From positions 372,001 to 436,000 of the forward strand of contig NZ_JAIVCC010000013.1 of the NCBI RefSeq assembly GCF_020866905.1: a stretch of DNA of 64,000 nt, written 5' to 3'. The notes under the pieces were generated by a model. That model searched no databases and had not been told where the DNA came from. It saw nothing but the letters and a program-made list of their open reading frames with translations. Of the stretch, positions 1-9,364 are shown piece after piece. The position numbers were made by a program, and so were the translations under genes. How positions within the stretch are numbered: the stretch's first letter is position 1; every line of letters starts with the position of its first letter. The stretch is from Salinimicrobium sediminilitoris (GTDB lineage Bacteria > Bacteroidota > Bacteroidia > Flavobacteriales > Flavobacteriaceae).

Positions 1-89
1 GCTCTGCTCTTTCCAATTCCGAAGATATAGGTCAATGCTATAACGCCTCGCTTTTGTTTTGGTATATCAACACCTGCAATTCTAGCCAT
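1..89 (-). CDS. rpsM: 30S ribosomal protein S13 (uS13), 5' part only
   Basis: Only the first 29 codons are inside the window; the gene runs off the left edge. The reading begins [15 protein letters not shown] and goes on to [11 protein letters not shown], the N-terminal signature of uS13, which sits in the 30S head and touches the P-site tRNA and the intersubunit bridge. The ATG lies 2 bp after the rpmJ stop. It follows infA-rpmJ at the distal end of the spc-type run and presumably leads into rpsK, rpsD, rpoA and rplQ outside the window (inference from usual order). Confidence 0.95.
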   Translation of the reverse strand, partial: MARIAGVDIPKQKRGVIALTYIFGIGKSR

Positions 90-91
90 AA

Positions 92-208
92 CTACCCTTG
101 TCTTTGTTTAAATTTTGGATTCTTTTTGTTAATCACGTACAGTCTGCCTTTTCTTCGCACAATTTTGCACTCGGCACTTCGTTTTTTAATTGATGCTCTA
201 ACTTTCAT
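92..208 (-). CDS. rpmJ: 50S ribosomal protein L36 (bL36), zinc-free type
   Basis: Short gene of 38 codons reading [15 protein letters not shown] and ending KFKQRQG, with length and both ends typical of bL36. The zinc-ribbon form carries ligands near positions 11, 14, 27 and 33; here these are Ser11, Cys14, Asn27 and Phe33, so only one of four ligands is left and the protein should not bind zinc. It lies 5 bp after the infA stop and 2 bp before rpsM. bL36 helps fold 23S rRNA near the factor-binding region. Confidence 0.95.
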   Translation of the reverse strand: MKVRASIKKRSAECKIVRRKGRLYVINKKNPKFKQRQG

Positions 209-213
209 AGTTA

Positions 214-429
214 TTAGTATCTGTAAGTTATTCGAGCCTTAGATAAATCATACGGGCTCATTTCTAATTTCACTTTGTCCCCAGGCAATAACTTAATATA
301 ATGCATTCGCATTTTACCTGAAATATGCGCGGTCACTACATGACCATTCTCTAATTCCACCCGGAACATGGCATTTGACAATGCCTCAATGATCGTTCCG
401 TCTTGTTCTATTGCCGATTGTTTTGCCAT
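214..429 (-). CDS. infA: Translation initiation factor IF-1
   Basis: A 71-residue OB-fold protein starting [11 protein letters not shown] with the IF-1 core FRVELENGH and [16 protein letters not shown]-1 occupies the ribosomal A site during initiation and assists IF-2 and IF-3. Its ATG shares one base with the TAA of secY, so the two are translationally linked. There is no map (methionine aminopeptidase) or adk gene between secY and infA, unlike in many Firmicutes. Length is as expected for the family. Confidence 0.97.
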   Translation of the reverse strand: MAKQSAIEQDGTIIEALSNAMFRVELENGHVVTAHISGKMRMHYIKLLPGDKVKLEMSPYDLSKARITYRY

Positions 430-1766
430 TATGCTACTGCTTTTCTGTTTTTACCGGTTTTCATAAGACCATCATAATGTCTGTTCAACAGGTATGAATT
501 TACCTGTTGCATGGTATCGATTGCAACTCCTACCATGATCAACAATGATGTTCCTCCAAAGAACAATGCCCATCCGGCCTGTACTCCTAAAAGAGAAACG
601 ACAATAGCAGGGAACACTGCGATAAGCGCTAAGAAAACAGAACCCGGCAGGGTGATTTGCGACATGATGCGGTCTAAAAATTCGGCAGTCTCCGTCCCGG
701 GTCTAATTCCGGGGATAAAACCACCACTCCTCTTAAGATCATCTGCCATTTTATTGGTAGGTACCGTAATCGCGGTGTAAAAGTACGTAAAAATAATAAT
801 TAGTAACGCAAACACCAGATTGTACCAAAAGCCGAAGATATCGCTAAAGGCAGCAGTCACTCCCTGGGCAGTTTCAGACTGTGAAAGTCCGGCTACCGCG
901 GCAGGAATGAACATAATCGCCTGCGCGAAAATGATCGGCATAACTCCAGAAGCATTTAGCTTCAATGGAATATATTGTCTAGATCCAAATACATTTTTTT
1001 CATATCCCCCGCTTGCAGTTCTTCTTGCATATTGCACCGGGATTTGTCGCACCGCCATAACCAACATTACAGATGCCATGATAATAGCGAACCAAATAAC
1101 CAGTTCAATAAGGATCATGATTAAACCTCCGTCTGACTGAGTCACTCTGGAAGCCCATTCCTGTATGAATGCTAGTGGTAAAGTGGCGATAATACCTACC
1201 ATGATAAGAAGGGAAATACCATTACCAATACCTTTATCGGTTATCTTTTCACCAAGCCACATCGCAAAGATGGTACCTGTAGTAAGGATAATTACCGACG
1301 AAGTAACGAAAGTTACTGTACTTCCAAGAAGGAATGCACTTGACGGTAAAGTGGCAAAAAGGTTATAAATATAACCCGGCCCCTGTACAAGCGTAATAGC
1401 TATGGTAAGCCACCTGGTGATCTGGTTGATTCTTCTACGACCACTCTCCCCTTCCTTCTGTAACTTTTGAAGGTATGGAACTGCAATACCCATTAACTGC
1501 ACTACAATCGAGGCAGAGATATAAGGCATAATACCTAAAGCAAAAACCGATGCATTCGAAAATGCACCGCCGGTAAAGGCGTTAAGCAGTCCAAGGAGTC
1601 CTCCATCTGTTTGAGAAGAGAGGTTCGCTAATTGGGACGCATCAATACCCGGAAGCACTACTTGTGCTCCAAAGCGATACACCAACAACAAACCGAGGGT
1701 CACTAAAATTCTATTTTTTAGTTCCTCGATTTTCCAGATATTCTTTAATGTATTGATGAATTTCAT
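429..1766 (-). CDS. secY: Preprotein translocase channel SecY
   Basis: A 445-residue polytopic membrane protein with about ten hydrophobic segments, starting [20 protein letters not shown]. It has the SecY plug and pore signatures: [20 protein letters not shown] in the early part, LWLGEKI-like and [10 protein letters not shown] in the middle, and [13 protein letters not shown] in the cytosolic loop that docks SecA and the ribosome. It forms the SecYEG channel in the inner membrane and exports the many signal-peptide proteins encoded nearby. It lies 9 bp after rplO, the usual place at the end of the spc genes, and its stop overlaps the infA start. Confidence 0.97.
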   Translation of the reverse strand: MKFINTLKNIWKIEELKNRILVTLGLLLVYRFGAQVVLPGIDASQLANLSSQTDGGLLGLLNAFTGGAFSNASVFALGIMPYISASIVVQLMGIAVPYLQKLQKEGESGRRRINQITRWLTIAITLVQGPGYIYNLFATLPSSAFLLGSTVTFVTSSVIILTTGTIFAMWLGEKITDKGIGNGISLLIMVGIIATLPLAFIQEWASRVTQSDGGLIMILIELVIWFAIIMASVMLVMAVRQIPVQYARRTASGGYEKNVFGSRQYIPLKLNASGVMPIIFAQAIMFIPAAVAGLSQSETAQGVTAAFSDIFGFWYNLVFALLIIIFTYFYTAITVPTNKMADDLKRSGGFIPGIRPGTETAEFLDRIMSQITLPGSVFLALIAVFPAIVVSLLGVQAGWALFFGGTSLLIMVGVAIDTMQQVNSYLLNRHYDGLMKTGKNRKAVA

Positions 1767-1775
1767 TGTTATCTA

Positions 1776-2228
1776 TTATAAAGTAACGGCTTCACCACCA
1801 GCAGCTTCAATAGCTTGCTTTGCTGAGGCAGTAAATTTATGAACAGATATTTTCAACTTTGCTTTTAATTCTCCTCTACCTAATATCTTAACCAACTCAT
1901 TTTTTCCGGCCAATCCGTTCTCTACAAGAACTTTCATGTCTACCGTATCGGTAATTCTACCTTCATCTACCATCGCCTGAAGAGTATCAAGGTTGATCCC
2001 CTGGTAATCCTTGCGATTGATGTTAGTGAACCCGAACTTAGGAACACGTCTTTGAAGTGGCATCTGCCCACCTTCAAATCCAATTTTCCTGGAGTAACCA
2101 GAACGAGATTTGGCACCTTTGTGACCACGGGTAGCAGTACCGCCTTTCCCTGATCCTTCACCACGCCCAACTCGCTTACTGTTACTTTGAACTGAACCTT
2201 TCGCAGGTTTTAAGTTACTTAAATCCAT
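1776..2228 (-). CDS. rplO: 50S ribosomal protein L15 (uL15)
   Basis: A 150-residue protein starting MDLSNLKPAKGS, with the glycine- and lysine-rich N-terminal extension GRGEGSGKGGTATRGHKG that threads into 23S rRNA, and the globular half ending in AIEAAGGEAVTL. It is a late-assembling protein of the large subunit. The order rpmD-rplO-secY with gaps of about 9 bp is that of the spc operon in most bacteria. Confidence 0.97.
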   Translation of the reverse strand: MDLSNLKPAKGSVQSNSKRVGRGEGSGKGGTATRGHKGAKSRSGYSRKIGFEGGQMPLQRRVPKFGFTNINRKDYQGINLDTLQAMVDEGRITDTVDMKVLVENGLAGKNELVKILGRGELKAKLKISVHKFTASAKQAIEAAGGEAVTL

Positions 2229-2237
2229 GTGAATTTC

Positions 2238-2420
2238 TTATTTGGTCTCTTCAACAGAGACTAAGTGATTTACTTTATTTACCATACCAAGGATGTTTGG
2301 CGTATTTTCATGCTCCACAACCTGTCCAAGCTTTCTTAGACCAAGTGCTTCCAAAGTACGTTTTTGGTTTTGAGTGCGTTTGATTGCACTTTTTACCTGT
2401 GTAACTTTAATTCTTCCCAT
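2238..2420 (-). CDS. rpmD: 50S ribosomal protein L30 (uL30)
   Basis: A 60-residue protein reading MGRIKVTQVKSAIKRTQNQK, with the L30 ferredoxin-like core and the HENTPNILGMVNKV segment. Length and motif order fit the short bacterial form. Set 12 bp after rpsE and 9 bp before rplO, as expected for the spc set. Confidence 0.96.
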   Translation of the reverse strand: MGRIKVTQVKSAIKRTQNQKRTLEALGLRKLGQVVEHENTPNILGMVNKVNHLVSVEETK

Positions 2421-2432
2421 TATTCCTTGTTA

Positions 2433-2957
2433 TTAACCTTTAAAAACTTTCTCAAGAGAGATACCACGTTGACGGGCCACAGTCTCTGCACTTCTTAACT
2501 GAAGTAAAGCATCAAAAGTAGCTTTCACCACATTATGAGGGTTTGATGAACCCTGGTTCTTTGATAATACATCGTGAACACCAACAGCCTCAAGTACTGC
2601 ACGAATCGCTCCACCCGCAATAACTCCGGTACCGGGAGCGGCCGGCAATAACATTACTCTGGCTCCACCGTACTTACCTTTTTGCTCGTGAGGCAGGGTA
2701 CCCTTGTTTAGAGGGATACGCACCAGGTTTTTCTTCGCGTCTTCAACTGATTTCGCAATAGCATCGGCTACCTCTTTTGATTTTCCTAACCCGTGGCCTA
2801 CAACACCATTTTCATCACCTACAACTACAATAGCAGAAAAACCGAAAGCTCTACCACCTTTTGTAACTTTAGTAACACGTTGTACACCCACCAAGCGATC
2901 CTTTAATTCAAGTCCGCCCGGTTTTACAAGTTCTACGTTTTTATAATCCTGATACAT
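2433..2957 (-). CDS. rpsE: 30S ribosomal protein S5 (uS5)
   Basis: A 174-residue protein starting [20 protein letters not shown], with the double-stranded RNA-binding-like N domain containing [20 protein letters not shown] and the C-terminal domain with [19 protein letters not shown]. uS5 contributes to decoding accuracy at the mRNA entry side of the 30S subunit. Only 4 bp separate it from rplR. The usual length is 165-175 residues. Confidence 0.97.
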   Translation of the reverse strand: MYQDYKNVELVKPGGLELKDRLVGVQRVTKVTKGGRAFGFSAIVVVGDENGVVGHGLGKSKEVADAIAKSVEDAKKNLVRIPLNKGTLPHEQKGKYGGARVMLLPAAPGTGVIAGGAIRAVLEAVGVHDVLSKNQGSSNPHNVVKATFDALLQLRSAETVARQRGISLEKVFKG

Positions 2958-2961
2958 ATTT

Positions 2962-3321
2962 TTAGAATTTTAGTCCTCCTTCGCGAGCACCTTCTGCTAA
3001 TGATTTTACTCTTCCGTGATATAAGTATCCTCCTCTATCAAAAGAGATGGTCTCTATCCCGGCCTTTAAAGCTTTTTCAGCAATAGCTTTTCCAACTAAT
3101 GCCGCCTGCTCAATTTTATTCTCTACAGTCGCAGATGCAACTTCTTTATCTCTTGAAGAAGCAGCTACCAAAGTTTTTCCATCCACATCGTTCACGATTT
3201 GAGCATAAATTTCTTTATTGCTTCTAAAAATTGAAAGTCTTGGACGGCCCTGAGTACCGCTTATATCTCTTCTGATCCTTTTCTTGATCTTAGTTCTTCT
3301 ATCTTGTTTTGAAACTGCCAT
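2962..3321 (-). CDS. rplR: 50S ribosomal protein L18 (uL18)
   Basis: A 119-residue protein beginning [19 protein letters not shown], with the [17 protein letters not shown] core and the C-terminal [23 protein letters not shown] segment that contacts 5S rRNA. Together with L5 it anchors 5S rRNA in the central protuberance. It sits 11 bp after rplF in the standard spc order. Confidence 0.97.
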   Translation of the reverse strand: MAVSKQDRRTKIKKRIRRDISGTQGRPRLSIFRSNKEIYAQIVNDVDGKTLVAASSRDKEVASATVENKIEQAALVGKAIAEKALKAGIETISFDRGGYLYHGRVKSLAEGAREGGLKF

Positions 3322-3332
3322 AATCTTACTTA

Positions 3333-3875
3333 TTAAGCTGATTTACCTGCTTTTCTTCTTAACTGTTCACCTCTGAACTTAATACCTTTACCTTTGTATG
3401 GTTCCGGTGCACGGAAAGATCGAATCTTTGCAGCTACCTGGCCTACCAGTTGTTTATCATGTGAAGTCAATTTCACAATAGGATTTTTACCTTTATCTGA
3501 AATTGTTTCCACTTTTACTTCGGGAGCCAAATCTAAGACAATGTTATGAGAGTACCCAACAGCAAGATCCAATTTTTGACCCTGGTTAGATGCACGGTAT
3601 CCTACACCAACTAATTCAAGTTCATGTGTGAATCCGTTAGTAACACCTTCGATCATATTGCTAATCAAAGCGCGATATAAACCGTGCTTTGCTTTGTGAT
3701 CCTTTTTATCTGAGGGACGCTCAAAAGTGATAACACCATCTTCGATGATGATATCAATCTCAGAAAACTCCTGAGTTAGCTCCCCTAATTTTCCTTTTAC
3801 CGTAACAACTCCGTCTTTAATGTCTACTGTAACACCTTGTGGAATTGTGATTGGACTTTTACCTATTCTGGACAT
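3333..3875 (-). CDS. rplF: 50S ribosomal protein L6 (uL6)
   Basis: A 180-residue protein starting [15 protein letters not shown] and consisting of two related L6 domains, the second carrying the signature [11 protein letters not shown] near the end. It binds helix 97 and the sarcin-ricin region of 23S rRNA, close to where EF-G (encoded upstream in the same operon) works. The gap from the rpsH stop is 19 bp. Length is typical. Confidence 0.97.
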   Translation of the reverse strand: MSRIGKSPITIPQGVTVDIKDGVVTVKGKLGELTQEFSEIDIIIEDGVITFERPSDKKDHKAKHGLYRALISNMIEGVTNGFTHELELVGVGYRASNQGQKLDLAVGYSHNIVLDLAPEVKVETISDKGKNPIVKLTSHDKQLVGQVAAKIRSFRAPEPYKGKGIKFRGEQLRRKAGKSA

Positions 3876-3894
3876 TTCTTTTCGTCTTTAAATA

Positions 3895-4293
3895 TTAGTA
3901 AACGTAGCACAATACCTCACCACCAACTTTTTCCTGTTGTGCCTGCTTTCCGGTCATTACACCATGAGAAGTAGAAACAATAGCAATTCCAAGGCCGTTT
4001 AGGATACGAGGAAGTTCATTGGCACCGGCATATTTACGTAAACCGGGTTTACTTATGCGTTGAATTTTCTTGATAACAGGTTCTTTAGTAACCTTATCAT
4101 ATTTTAGTGCAATTTTGATGCTGCCCTGGGCAGTAGAATCATCAAATTTGTAACTAAGGATGTACCCCTGATCAAAAAGTATCTTGGTGATGTCCTTTTT
4201 AAGTTTAGAAGCAGGGATCTCCACCACTCTGTGGCTTGCAGCAACTGCATTTCTAATTCTTGTTAAATAATCTGCAATAGGATCTGTATTCAT
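3895..4293 (-). CDS. rpsH: 30S ribosomal protein S8 (uS8)
   Basis: A 132-residue protein starting MNTDPIADYLTRIRNAVAAS and ending with the family signature STSHGVMTGKQAQQEKVGGEVLCYVY. It binds helix 21 of 16S rRNA early in assembly. In Escherichia coli S8 also represses its own operon by binding spc mRNA. The 67-bp gap upstream of this gene is much longer than the neighbouring gaps (2-20 bp) in this part of the operon, so room for an mRNA control site exists, but no site is proven here. Confidence 0.97.
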   Translation of the reverse strand: MNTDPIADYLTRIRNAVAASHRVVEIPASKLKKDITKILFDQGYILSYKFDDSTAQGSIKIALKYDKVTKEPVIKKIQRISKPGLRKYAGANELPRILNGLGIAIVSTSHGVMTGKQAQQEKVGGEVLCYVY

Positions 4294-4360
4294 CTATTTT
4301 AATTTGCGGAAGGGGTTTTCTCTCGATAATTACCGGGGAACCTTCTCCCAATTTATAATC

Positions 4361-4630
4361 TTACCAACTAGCTTTTCTAACTCCGGGAATTAATCCATTG
4401 TTCGCCATTTCCCTGAAAGTAACCCTGGAAATACCGAACTGTCTCATATACCCCCTTGGTCTTCCTGTTAGTTTGCAACGGTTGTGTAAACGTACAGGTG
4501 ATGAGTTCTTTGGTAATTTTTGTAAGCCCTCGTAATCACCAGCTTCTTTAAGAGCCTTGCGTTTCTCGGCATACTTTTCTACCAATTCCTGTCTCTTCAC
4601 CTCACGGGCTTTCATTGATTCTTTAGCCAT
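4361..4630 (-). CDS. rpsN: 30S ribosomal protein S14 (uS14), long zinc-free form
   Basis: An 89-residue protein starting [23 protein letters not shown] and ending [11 protein letters not shown], with the C-terminal RNA-binding block [19 protein letters not shown]. The short zinc-binding form has two CxxC pairs; this one has a single cysteine and the longer N-terminal helix, so it is the zinc-independent type. It is only 2 bp from rplE, indicating tight coupling. Confidence 0.97.
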   Translation of the reverse strand: MAKESMKAREVKRQELVEKYAEKRKALKEAGDYEGLQKLPKNSSPVRLHNRCKLTGRPRGYMRQFGISRVTFREMANNGLIPGVRKASW

Positions 4631-4632
4631 AA

Positions 4633-5184
4633 TTAATTCTTTTTAAAAGGTAATCCTAGTTCGGTTAACAATGATTTCGCTTCTTTATCTGTAGGTGCGC
4701 TGGTTACAAAGGTAATATCCATACCATTGATCCTGTTCACCTTGTCGATATCGATCTCAGGGAAAATAATCTGCTCGGTTACACCAAGGTTATAGTTTCC
4801 TCTTCCATCAAAACCAGTAGCGTTAATCCCATTAAAATCTCTTACACGTGGAAGTGCAGAGGTAATTAAACGATCAAGGAATTCATACATTCTTTCTCCC
4901 CGTAAAGTAACTTTAGCACCAATAGGCATCCCTTTACGAAGTTTAAAAGAAGCAACATCCTTTTTAGAAATGGTCGCAACGGCTTTTTGTCCAGTGATAG
5001 CTGTTAATTCATCTACCGCATGGTCAATAAGTTTCTTATCTGCAACAGCAGCACCAACCCCACGGCTCACAACTATCTTCTGTAGTTTTGGAACCTCCAT
5101 AAGATTGGAGTAGCTGAATTCTTCTGTAAGAGCGGAGATCACTCTCTCTTTATACTCTTGTTTAAGTCTTGGTACGTACGCCAT
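4633..5184 (-). CDS. rplE: 50S ribosomal protein L5 (uL5)
   Basis: A 183-residue protein starting [19 protein letters not shown], with the conserved [26 protein letters not shown] and RDFNG segments and the C-terminal [16 protein letters not shown]5 binds 5S rRNA and contacts P-site tRNA in the central protuberance. Two bp separate it from rplX upstream and two from rpsN downstream. Confidence 0.97.
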   Translation of the reverse strand: MAYVPRLKQEYKERVISALTEEFSYSNLMEVPKLQKIVVSRGVGAAVADKKLIDHAVDELTAITGQKAVATISKKDVASFKLRKGMPIGAKVTLRGERMYEFLDRLITSALPRVRDFNGINATGFDGRGNYNLGVTEQIIFPEIDIDKVNRINGMDITFVTSAPTDKEAKSLLTELGLPFKKN

Positions 5185-5186
5185 AA

Positions 5187-5498
5187 CTAAATTACTTCAT
5201 TGGATTTTTTGGAAAACCTAACTTTCTTATCATTCTCTGTTCTATATCCAACCCTGGTGTTGTCACCATTCTTGTCAATTAAAGAAAGATTGGAAATATG
5301 AATAGGTGCTTCCTTCTTCTTAATTCCGCCTTGAGGATTTGATGCGCTGGGTTTCTCATGCTTGGAAACCATGTTCACTCCTTCCACAATGGCTTTATTC
5401 TTATCCAGAAATACTTGCTGCACTTTACCTTCCTGACCTTTATTGTCTCCGGCAGTTACACGCACATTATCTCCAGTTTTTATTTTAAGCTTTTTCAT
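5187..5498 (-). CDS. rplX: 50S ribosomal protein L24 (uL24)
   Basis: A 103-residue KOW-domain protein starting [26 protein letters not shown]; the KOW motif occupies about residues 7-33. The central [18 protein letters not shown] loop is typical of L24, an assembly initiator that binds the 5' end of 23S rRNA near the peptide exit. It lies between rplN and rplE in the usual order. Confidence 0.97.
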   Translation of the reverse strand: MKKLKIKTGDNVRVTAGDNKGQEGKVQQVFLDKNKAIVEGVNMVSKHEKPSASNPQGGIKKKEAPIHISNLSLIDKNGDNTRVGYRTENDKKVRFSKKSNEVI

Positions 5499-5510
5499 CT
5501 TACTTCTGTA

Positions 5511-5879
5511 TTAAAGCACCTCTGGTGCCAATGATACAATCTTCATGAATTGCTTATCACGAAGTTCACGTGCTACAGGACCGAAAACACGTGTACCTCT
5601 CATCTCCCCTGAAGGGTTAAGAAGAACACACGCATTGTCGTCAAAACGGATATAAGACCCGTCTGGTCTGCGCACTTCTTTTTTGGTACGAACAACAACT
5701 GCTGTTGAAACTGCACCTTTCTTAACGTTTCCGTTTGGTGTAGCTTCTTTTACGCTGACAACGATCTTGTCTCCAACAGAAGCGTATCTTCTATTTGTAC
5801 CGCCCAATACACGAATCACTAAAACTTCTTTAGCTCCGGTATTGTCTGCAACTCTTAATCTAGACTCTTGTTGTACCAT
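5511..5879 (-). CDS. rplN: 50S ribosomal protein L14 (uL14)
   Basis: A 122-residue protein, exactly the common length, starting [20 protein letters not shown] and containing the family signature [21 protein letters not shown] and the C-terminal [24 protein letters not shown]14 forms part of bridge B8 to the 30S subunit. Two bp lie between the rpsQ stop and this start. Confidence 0.97.
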   Translation of the reverse strand: MVQQESRLRVADNTGAKEVLVIRVLGGTNRRYASVGDKIVVSVKEATPNGNVKKGAVSTAVVVRTKKEVRRPDGSYIRFDDNACVLLNPSGEMRGTRVFGPVARELRDKQFMKIVSLAPEVL

Positions 5880-5881
5880 AA

Positions 5882-6139
5882 TTACTTCGCTCTTTCAATT
5901 ATTTCTACTAATCTCCAGCATTTTGATTTACTCAAAGGACGAGTTTCCATGATCCTTACAGTATCTCCAATGTTGCAGTCGTTTGTTTCGTCGTGTGCCA
6001 TGTATTTTTTCGTTTTCAAAACGAACTTCCCATACATGGGGTGCTTTACTTTCTTAGTTTCTGAAACCACAATAGACTTAACCATCTTATTGCTAGTAAC
6101 AACACCTATACGTTCTTTTCTTAAGTTTCTTTTTTCCAT
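5882..6139 (-). CDS. rpsQ: 30S ribosomal protein S17 (uS17)
   Basis: An 85-residue OB-fold protein starting [19 protein letters not shown] with the S17 signature [23 protein letters not shown]. It is a primary binder of the 16S rRNA 5' domain. It follows rpmC after 17 bp, in the usual rplP-rpmC-rpsQ order of the S10 operon. Confidence 0.97.
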   Translation of the reverse strand: MEKRNLRKERIGVVTSNKMVKSIVVSETKKVKHPMYGKFVLKTKKYMAHDETNDCNIGDTVRIMETRPLSKSKCWRLVEIIERAK

Positions 6140-6156
6140 TTTCAGCAGAATAACAC

Positions 6157-6348
6157 TTATTGTTGTTCTCTTTTAGTTAACTCTGTAGCAATACGCGCTA
6201 TAGATCTTCTTACAGTTCTCAACTGTATTGGGTTCTCTAATGGCGATACTGCGTGAGCCATTTTAAGATCGGAATATGCTTTCCTTTCCTTACCAAGTTC
6301 TTCCTGTAATTCTGCTACAGACAATTCTCTAACTTCTGATTGTTTCAT
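6157..6348 (-). CDS. rpmC: 50S ribosomal protein L29 (uL29)
   Basis: A 63-residue helical-hairpin protein starting [19 protein letters not shown] and containing the family signature [23 protein letters not shown]29 lies beside the nascent-chain exit tunnel and helps form the docking site for trigger factor and SRP. It is 11 bp after rplP. Confidence 0.97.
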   Translation of the reverse strand: MKQSEVRELSVAELQEELGKERKAYSDLKMAHAVSPLENPIQLRTVRRSIARIATELTKREQQ

Positions 6349-6359
6349 GACGTGTCTAA

Positions 6360-6779
6360 TTAAGCTTGATAATCTCTAGCTACAATGAACTTAGTTTTCA
6401 CAGGTAGTTTCTGTGCTGCCAGGCGCAAAGCCTCTTTAGCAACATCAAAAGGCACTCCTCCTACTTCAAAAAGTATTCTTCCGGGTTTTACAACTGCAGC
6501 CCAGTATTCAACAGCACCTTTTCCCTTACCCATACGTACTTCAAGAGGTTTCTTTGTGATAGGCTTATCTGGAAAAATTTTGATCCAAAGTGAACCTTCC
6601 CTCTTCATATAACGGGTAGCGGCAATACGTGCAGCTTCAATTTGTCTTGCAGTCACAAAATTTGAATCTAATGATTTGATTCCAAAGGTCCCGTTTGAAA
6701 GCCTGTGTCCTCTTTGAGAGACACCTTTCATACGGCCTTTTTGCATCTTGCGATATTTTGTTCTTTTAGGCTGTAACAT
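6360..6779 (-). CDS. rplP: 50S ribosomal protein L16 (uL16)
   Basis: A 139-residue protein starting [20 protein letters not shown] with the two L16 signatures [22 protein letters not shown] and the residue run [14 protein letters not shown]16 helps shape the A-site tRNA-binding region and is needed for late 50S maturation. It begins 19 bp after rpsC. Confidence 0.97.
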   Translation of the reverse strand: MLQPKRTKYRKMQKGRMKGVSQRGHRLSNGTFGIKSLDSNFVTARQIEAARIAATRYMKREGSLWIKIFPDKPITKKPLEVRMGKGKGAVEYWAAVVKPGRILFEVGGVPFDVAKEALRLAAQKLPVKTKFIVARDYQA

Positions 6780-6798
6780 TTTTCTTTACTTTAAAAAA

Positions 6799-7521
6799 TT
6801 ACTTTCTACGACGTGATTTTGGTGCACCACTTCGTCCGGCTCCGGTTTTTCCTCCTTGTTTTTTGGCCATGCCAACAAGTGGAGAAAGTTCTCTTTTACC
6901 GTATACCTCGCCTTTCATGATCCATACTTTAACACCCAGCCTACCATAAGTAGTATGAGCTTCAACTAAAGCATAATCGATGTCGGCTCTAAATGTTGAC
7001 AATGGAATTCTTCCATCCTTGTAGGATTCTGAACGAGCCATTTCCGCCCCATTCAAACGCCCGGAGATCTCAATCTTGATCCCTTCAGCATTCATCCTCA
7101 TTGCAGCCGCAATTGCCATTTTTATTGCACGACGGTAAGAGATACGATTCTCAATTTGTCTTGCAACGCTGGATCCCACTAAATGAGCATCCAATTCTGG
7201 CCTTTTAATTTCAAAGATGTTGATTTGAACTTCCTTGTCGGTGATCTTCTTAAGCTCTTCTTTCAACTTGTCTACCTCCTGTCCACCTTTCCCAATAATG
7301 ATACCAGGACGGGCAGTGGTGATAGTAACGGTTACAAGTTTAAGAGTGCGCTCAATAATCACTCTTGATACACTCGCTTTTGATAGACGAGCATGGATGT
7401 ATTTTCTAATCTTATCGTCTTCGGCTAATTTGTCGCCGTAGTCATTTCCTCCGTACCAGTTGGATTCCCATCCTCTAATGATACCAAGACGATTCCCGAT
7501 TGGATTTGTTTTCTGTCCCAT
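6799..7521 (-). CDS. rpsC: 30S ribosomal protein S3 (uS3)
   Basis: A 240-residue protein starting [20 protein letters not shown]. It has the KH domain with the [14 protein letters not shown] loop (about residues 74-87) and the C-terminal S3 domain with [19 protein letters not shown]. The last 20 or so residues form a basic, glycine-rich tail. S3 lines the mRNA entry channel with S4 and S5. Eight bp lie between the rplV stop and this start. Confidence 0.97.
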   Translation of the reverse strand: MGQKTNPIGNRLGIIRGWESNWYGGNDYGDKLAEDDKIRKYIHARLSKASVSRVIIERTLKLVTVTITTARPGIIIGKGGQEVDKLKEELKKITDKEVQINIFEIKRPELDAHLVGSSVARQIENRISYRRAIKMAIAAAMRMNAEGIKIEISGRLNGAEMARSESYKDGRIPLSTFRADIDYALVEAHTTYGRLGVKVWIMKGEVYGKRELSPLVGMAKKQGGKTGAGRSGAPKSRRRK

Positions 7522-7529
7522 ACTCTTAA

Positions 7530-7937
7530 CTAGCTTTGTGTATTATTGTTTGCTCCTAGTACCAATGTAACATGGTTGGAACGTTTTCTAATTCTATGTG
7601 CGCGACCTTGTGGTGCAGGACGTAGTCTCTTCAACATACTTCCTCCATCAACACGAATCTCCTTTACAAACAACTCTGCATCTTCAATGCTTGCATCTTC
7701 ATTCTTAGATTGCCAGTTGGCAATTGCCGACAATAACAACTTCTCAAGACTCTTAGACGCATCTTTAGAATTGAATTTCAAAATATGAAGCGCTCTTTCT
7801 ACTTTTTCACCACGAACAAGATCTGCAACCAGACGCATTTTTCTTGGCGAAGTAGGGCAGTTATTTAGTTTAGCAAAAGCTATTTGCTTCTTAGCTTCTT
7901 TAGTCTGCTCTGCTCTTTCTCTTTTACGAACTCCCAT
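7530..7937 (-). CDS. rplV: 50S ribosomal protein L22 (uL22)
   Basis: A 135-residue protein starting [20 protein letters not shown], with the conserved [15 protein letters not shown] near residues 29-43 and the beta-hairpin region [21 protein letters not shown] that reaches into the peptide exit tunnel. Macrolide resistance changes in other bacteria map to this hairpin; no lesion is visible. It is 8 bp after rpsS. Confidence 0.97.
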   Translation of the reverse strand: MGVRKRERAEQTKEAKKQIAFAKLNNCPTSPRKMRLVADLVRGEKVERALHILKFNSKDASKSLEKLLLSAIANWQSKNEDASIEDAELFVKEIRVDGGSMLKRLRPAPQGRAHRIRKRSNHVTLVLGANNNTQS

Positions 7938-7945
7938 AGCTTCAA

Positions 7946-8224
7946 TTATCTTTTACCTTTATTCTTAGCACCAGCATGACCTCTAAAAGATCTTGTTGGT
8001 GAAAATTCACCTAATTTATGACCTACCATGTTCTCAGTAATGTACACAGGAACGAATTGACGCCCGTTGTGCACAGCAATAGTTTGCCCTACAAAATCAG
8101 GAGTGATCATAGAAGCCCTTGACCAGGTCTTAATAACCGCTTTCTTTCCAGACTCTGTATTCTGAGCAACTTTTTGCTCTAATTTATAGTGAACGTAAGG
8201 TCCTTTTTTTAATGAACGTGCCAT
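7946..8224 (-). CDS. rpsS: 30S ribosomal protein S19 (uS19)
   Basis: A 92-residue protein starting [19 protein letters not shown], containing the S19 signature [24 protein letters not shown] and ending in [12 protein letters not shown]19 in the 30S head binds with S13 and contacts A-site tRNA and bridge B1a. Placed 6 bp after rplB, the expected order. Confidence 0.97.
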   Translation of the reverse strand: MARSLKKGPYVHYKLEQKVAQNTESGKKAVIKTWSRASMITPDFVGQTIAVHNGRQFVPVYITENMVGHKLGEFSPTRSFRGHAGAKNKGKR

Positions 8225-8230
8225 ATCTTA

Positions 8231-9058
8231 TTATTTCTTTCTACGTTCTACAATATATTTATTACTCGACTTCGTCTTAGAACGGGTTCTGAAACCTTTA
8301 GCAGGTATACCCTTTCTAGAACGTGGGTGACCTCCAGAAGCACGACCTTCACCACCACCCATTGGGTGATCCACAGGGTTCATAACCACAGGTCTTGTTC
8401 TCGGTCTTCTACCCAACCATCTATGTCTACCGGCTTTACCTGAAATCAACAACTGGTGATCACTGTTCGAAACAGCACCAATAGTTGCTATACAGCTAGC
8501 CAATACCCTACGGATCTCTCCAGAAGGCAATTTAATGGTGGCGTATTTTCCCTCTCTCGCCATTAACTGCGCAAAAGCACCTGCACTACGAGCCATTACA
8601 GCTCCCTGTCCCGGCCTAAGCTCAATACAAGAGATAATAGTACCCAAAGGAACTATAGACAAAGGCATAGCGTTCCCAATCTCGGGCGCTACATCTTGCA
8701 TTCCAGATACTATATTCTGCCCAACCTGAAGTCCATTTTGAGCAATAATATATCGTTTCTCACCATCCTGATAATTCAATAAGGCGATAAAAGCAGTTCT
8801 GTTTGGATCGTATTCAATAGAAGCAACAGTTGCAGGAATTCCCTGCTTGTCTCTTTTAAAATCGATAATCCTATAACGCTTTTTATGACCACCACCTATG
8901 TAGCGCATGGTCATTTTTCCTTGACTGTTTCTACCACCCGATCTTTTGTTCGGAGCCAATAAACTTTTCTCCGGCTTATCAGTAGTGATCGCGTCAAATC
9001 CGTTCACTACTCTAAAACGCTGACCAGGGGTAACTGGTTTTAATTTTCTAACTGACAT
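8231..9058 (-). CDS. rplB: 50S ribosomal protein L2 (uL2)
   Basis: A 275-residue protein starting [15 protein letters not shown]; this ATG was preferred to one 42 bp upstream, which would add 14 non-homologous residues and run into rplW. The C-terminal signature [21 protein letters not shown] contains the conserved histidine region needed for peptidyl transferase function. L2 is among the most conserved 23S rRNA binders and makes bridge B7b. The gap to rplW is 10 bp. Confidence 0.97.
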   Translation of the reverse strand: MSVRKLKPVTPGQRFRVVNGFDAITTDKPEKSLLAPNKRSGGRNSQGKMTMRYIGGGHKKRYRIIDFKRDKQGIPATVASIEYDPNRTAFIALLNYQDGEKRYIIAQNGLQVGQNIVSGMQDVAPEIGNAMPLSIVPLGTIISCIELRPGQGAVMARSAGAFAQLMAREGKYATIKLPSGEIRRVLASCIATIGAVSNSDHQLLISGKAGRHRWLGRRPRTRPVVMNPVDHPMGGGEGRASGGHPRSRKGIPAKGFRTRSKTKSSNKYIVERRKK

Positions 9059-9068
9059 TTTTTTAATC

Positions 9069-9359
9069 TTAGAGATTACTATATAAATCAATAGTTTCAC
9101 CTTCCGCCACCTGTACTAGTGCTTTTTTGAAAGCACTGGTTTTACCAGTGACAACACCTGTCTTTGTATAACGGGTTTTTCTGTCCGGGCGAACGTTAAT
9201 GGTACGAACTTTAGTAACTGAAACACCATAAGCAGACTCAACTGCGTCTTTAATTTCAATCTTATTCGCCTTATTATCAACTACAAAAGCGTACTTATTG
9301 TTAAGTTCGCTATCTGCCGTAGCTTTCTCTGTAATAATAGGTTTTATTAAGATACTCAT
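9069..9359 (-). CDS. rplW: 50S ribosomal protein L23 (uL23)
   Basis: A 96-residue protein starting [20 protein letters not shown], with the conserved [21 protein letters not shown] and the [12 protein letters not shown] loop. L23 sits at the tunnel exit and docks trigger factor and SRP. It follows rplD after 5 bp. Confidence 0.97.
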   Translation of the reverse strand: MSILIKPIITEKATADSELNNKYAFVVDNKANKIEIKDAVESAYGVSVTKVRTINVRPDRKTRYTKTGVVTGKTSAFKKALVQVAEGETIDLYSNL

Positions 9360-9364
9360 AATGC

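Noticed and set aside
54-242. 62-residue open frame on the plus strand over rpmJ and rpsM
   Set aside because: It lies antisense to rpmJ and the rpsM start, which are supported by strong protein matches; it has no homology-like features.
511-1368. Several 60-106-residue plus-strand frames opposite secY
   Set aside because: Shadows of the secY reading frame; no start context, membrane pattern or domain of their own.
1967-2170. 67-residue frame inside rplO on the same strand
   Set aside because: Alternative frame of a conserved ribosomal gene, low-complexity and basic only because of the parent sequence.
7183-7441. Two overlapping frames opposite rpsC
   Set aside because: Antisense shadows; no sign of independent coding.
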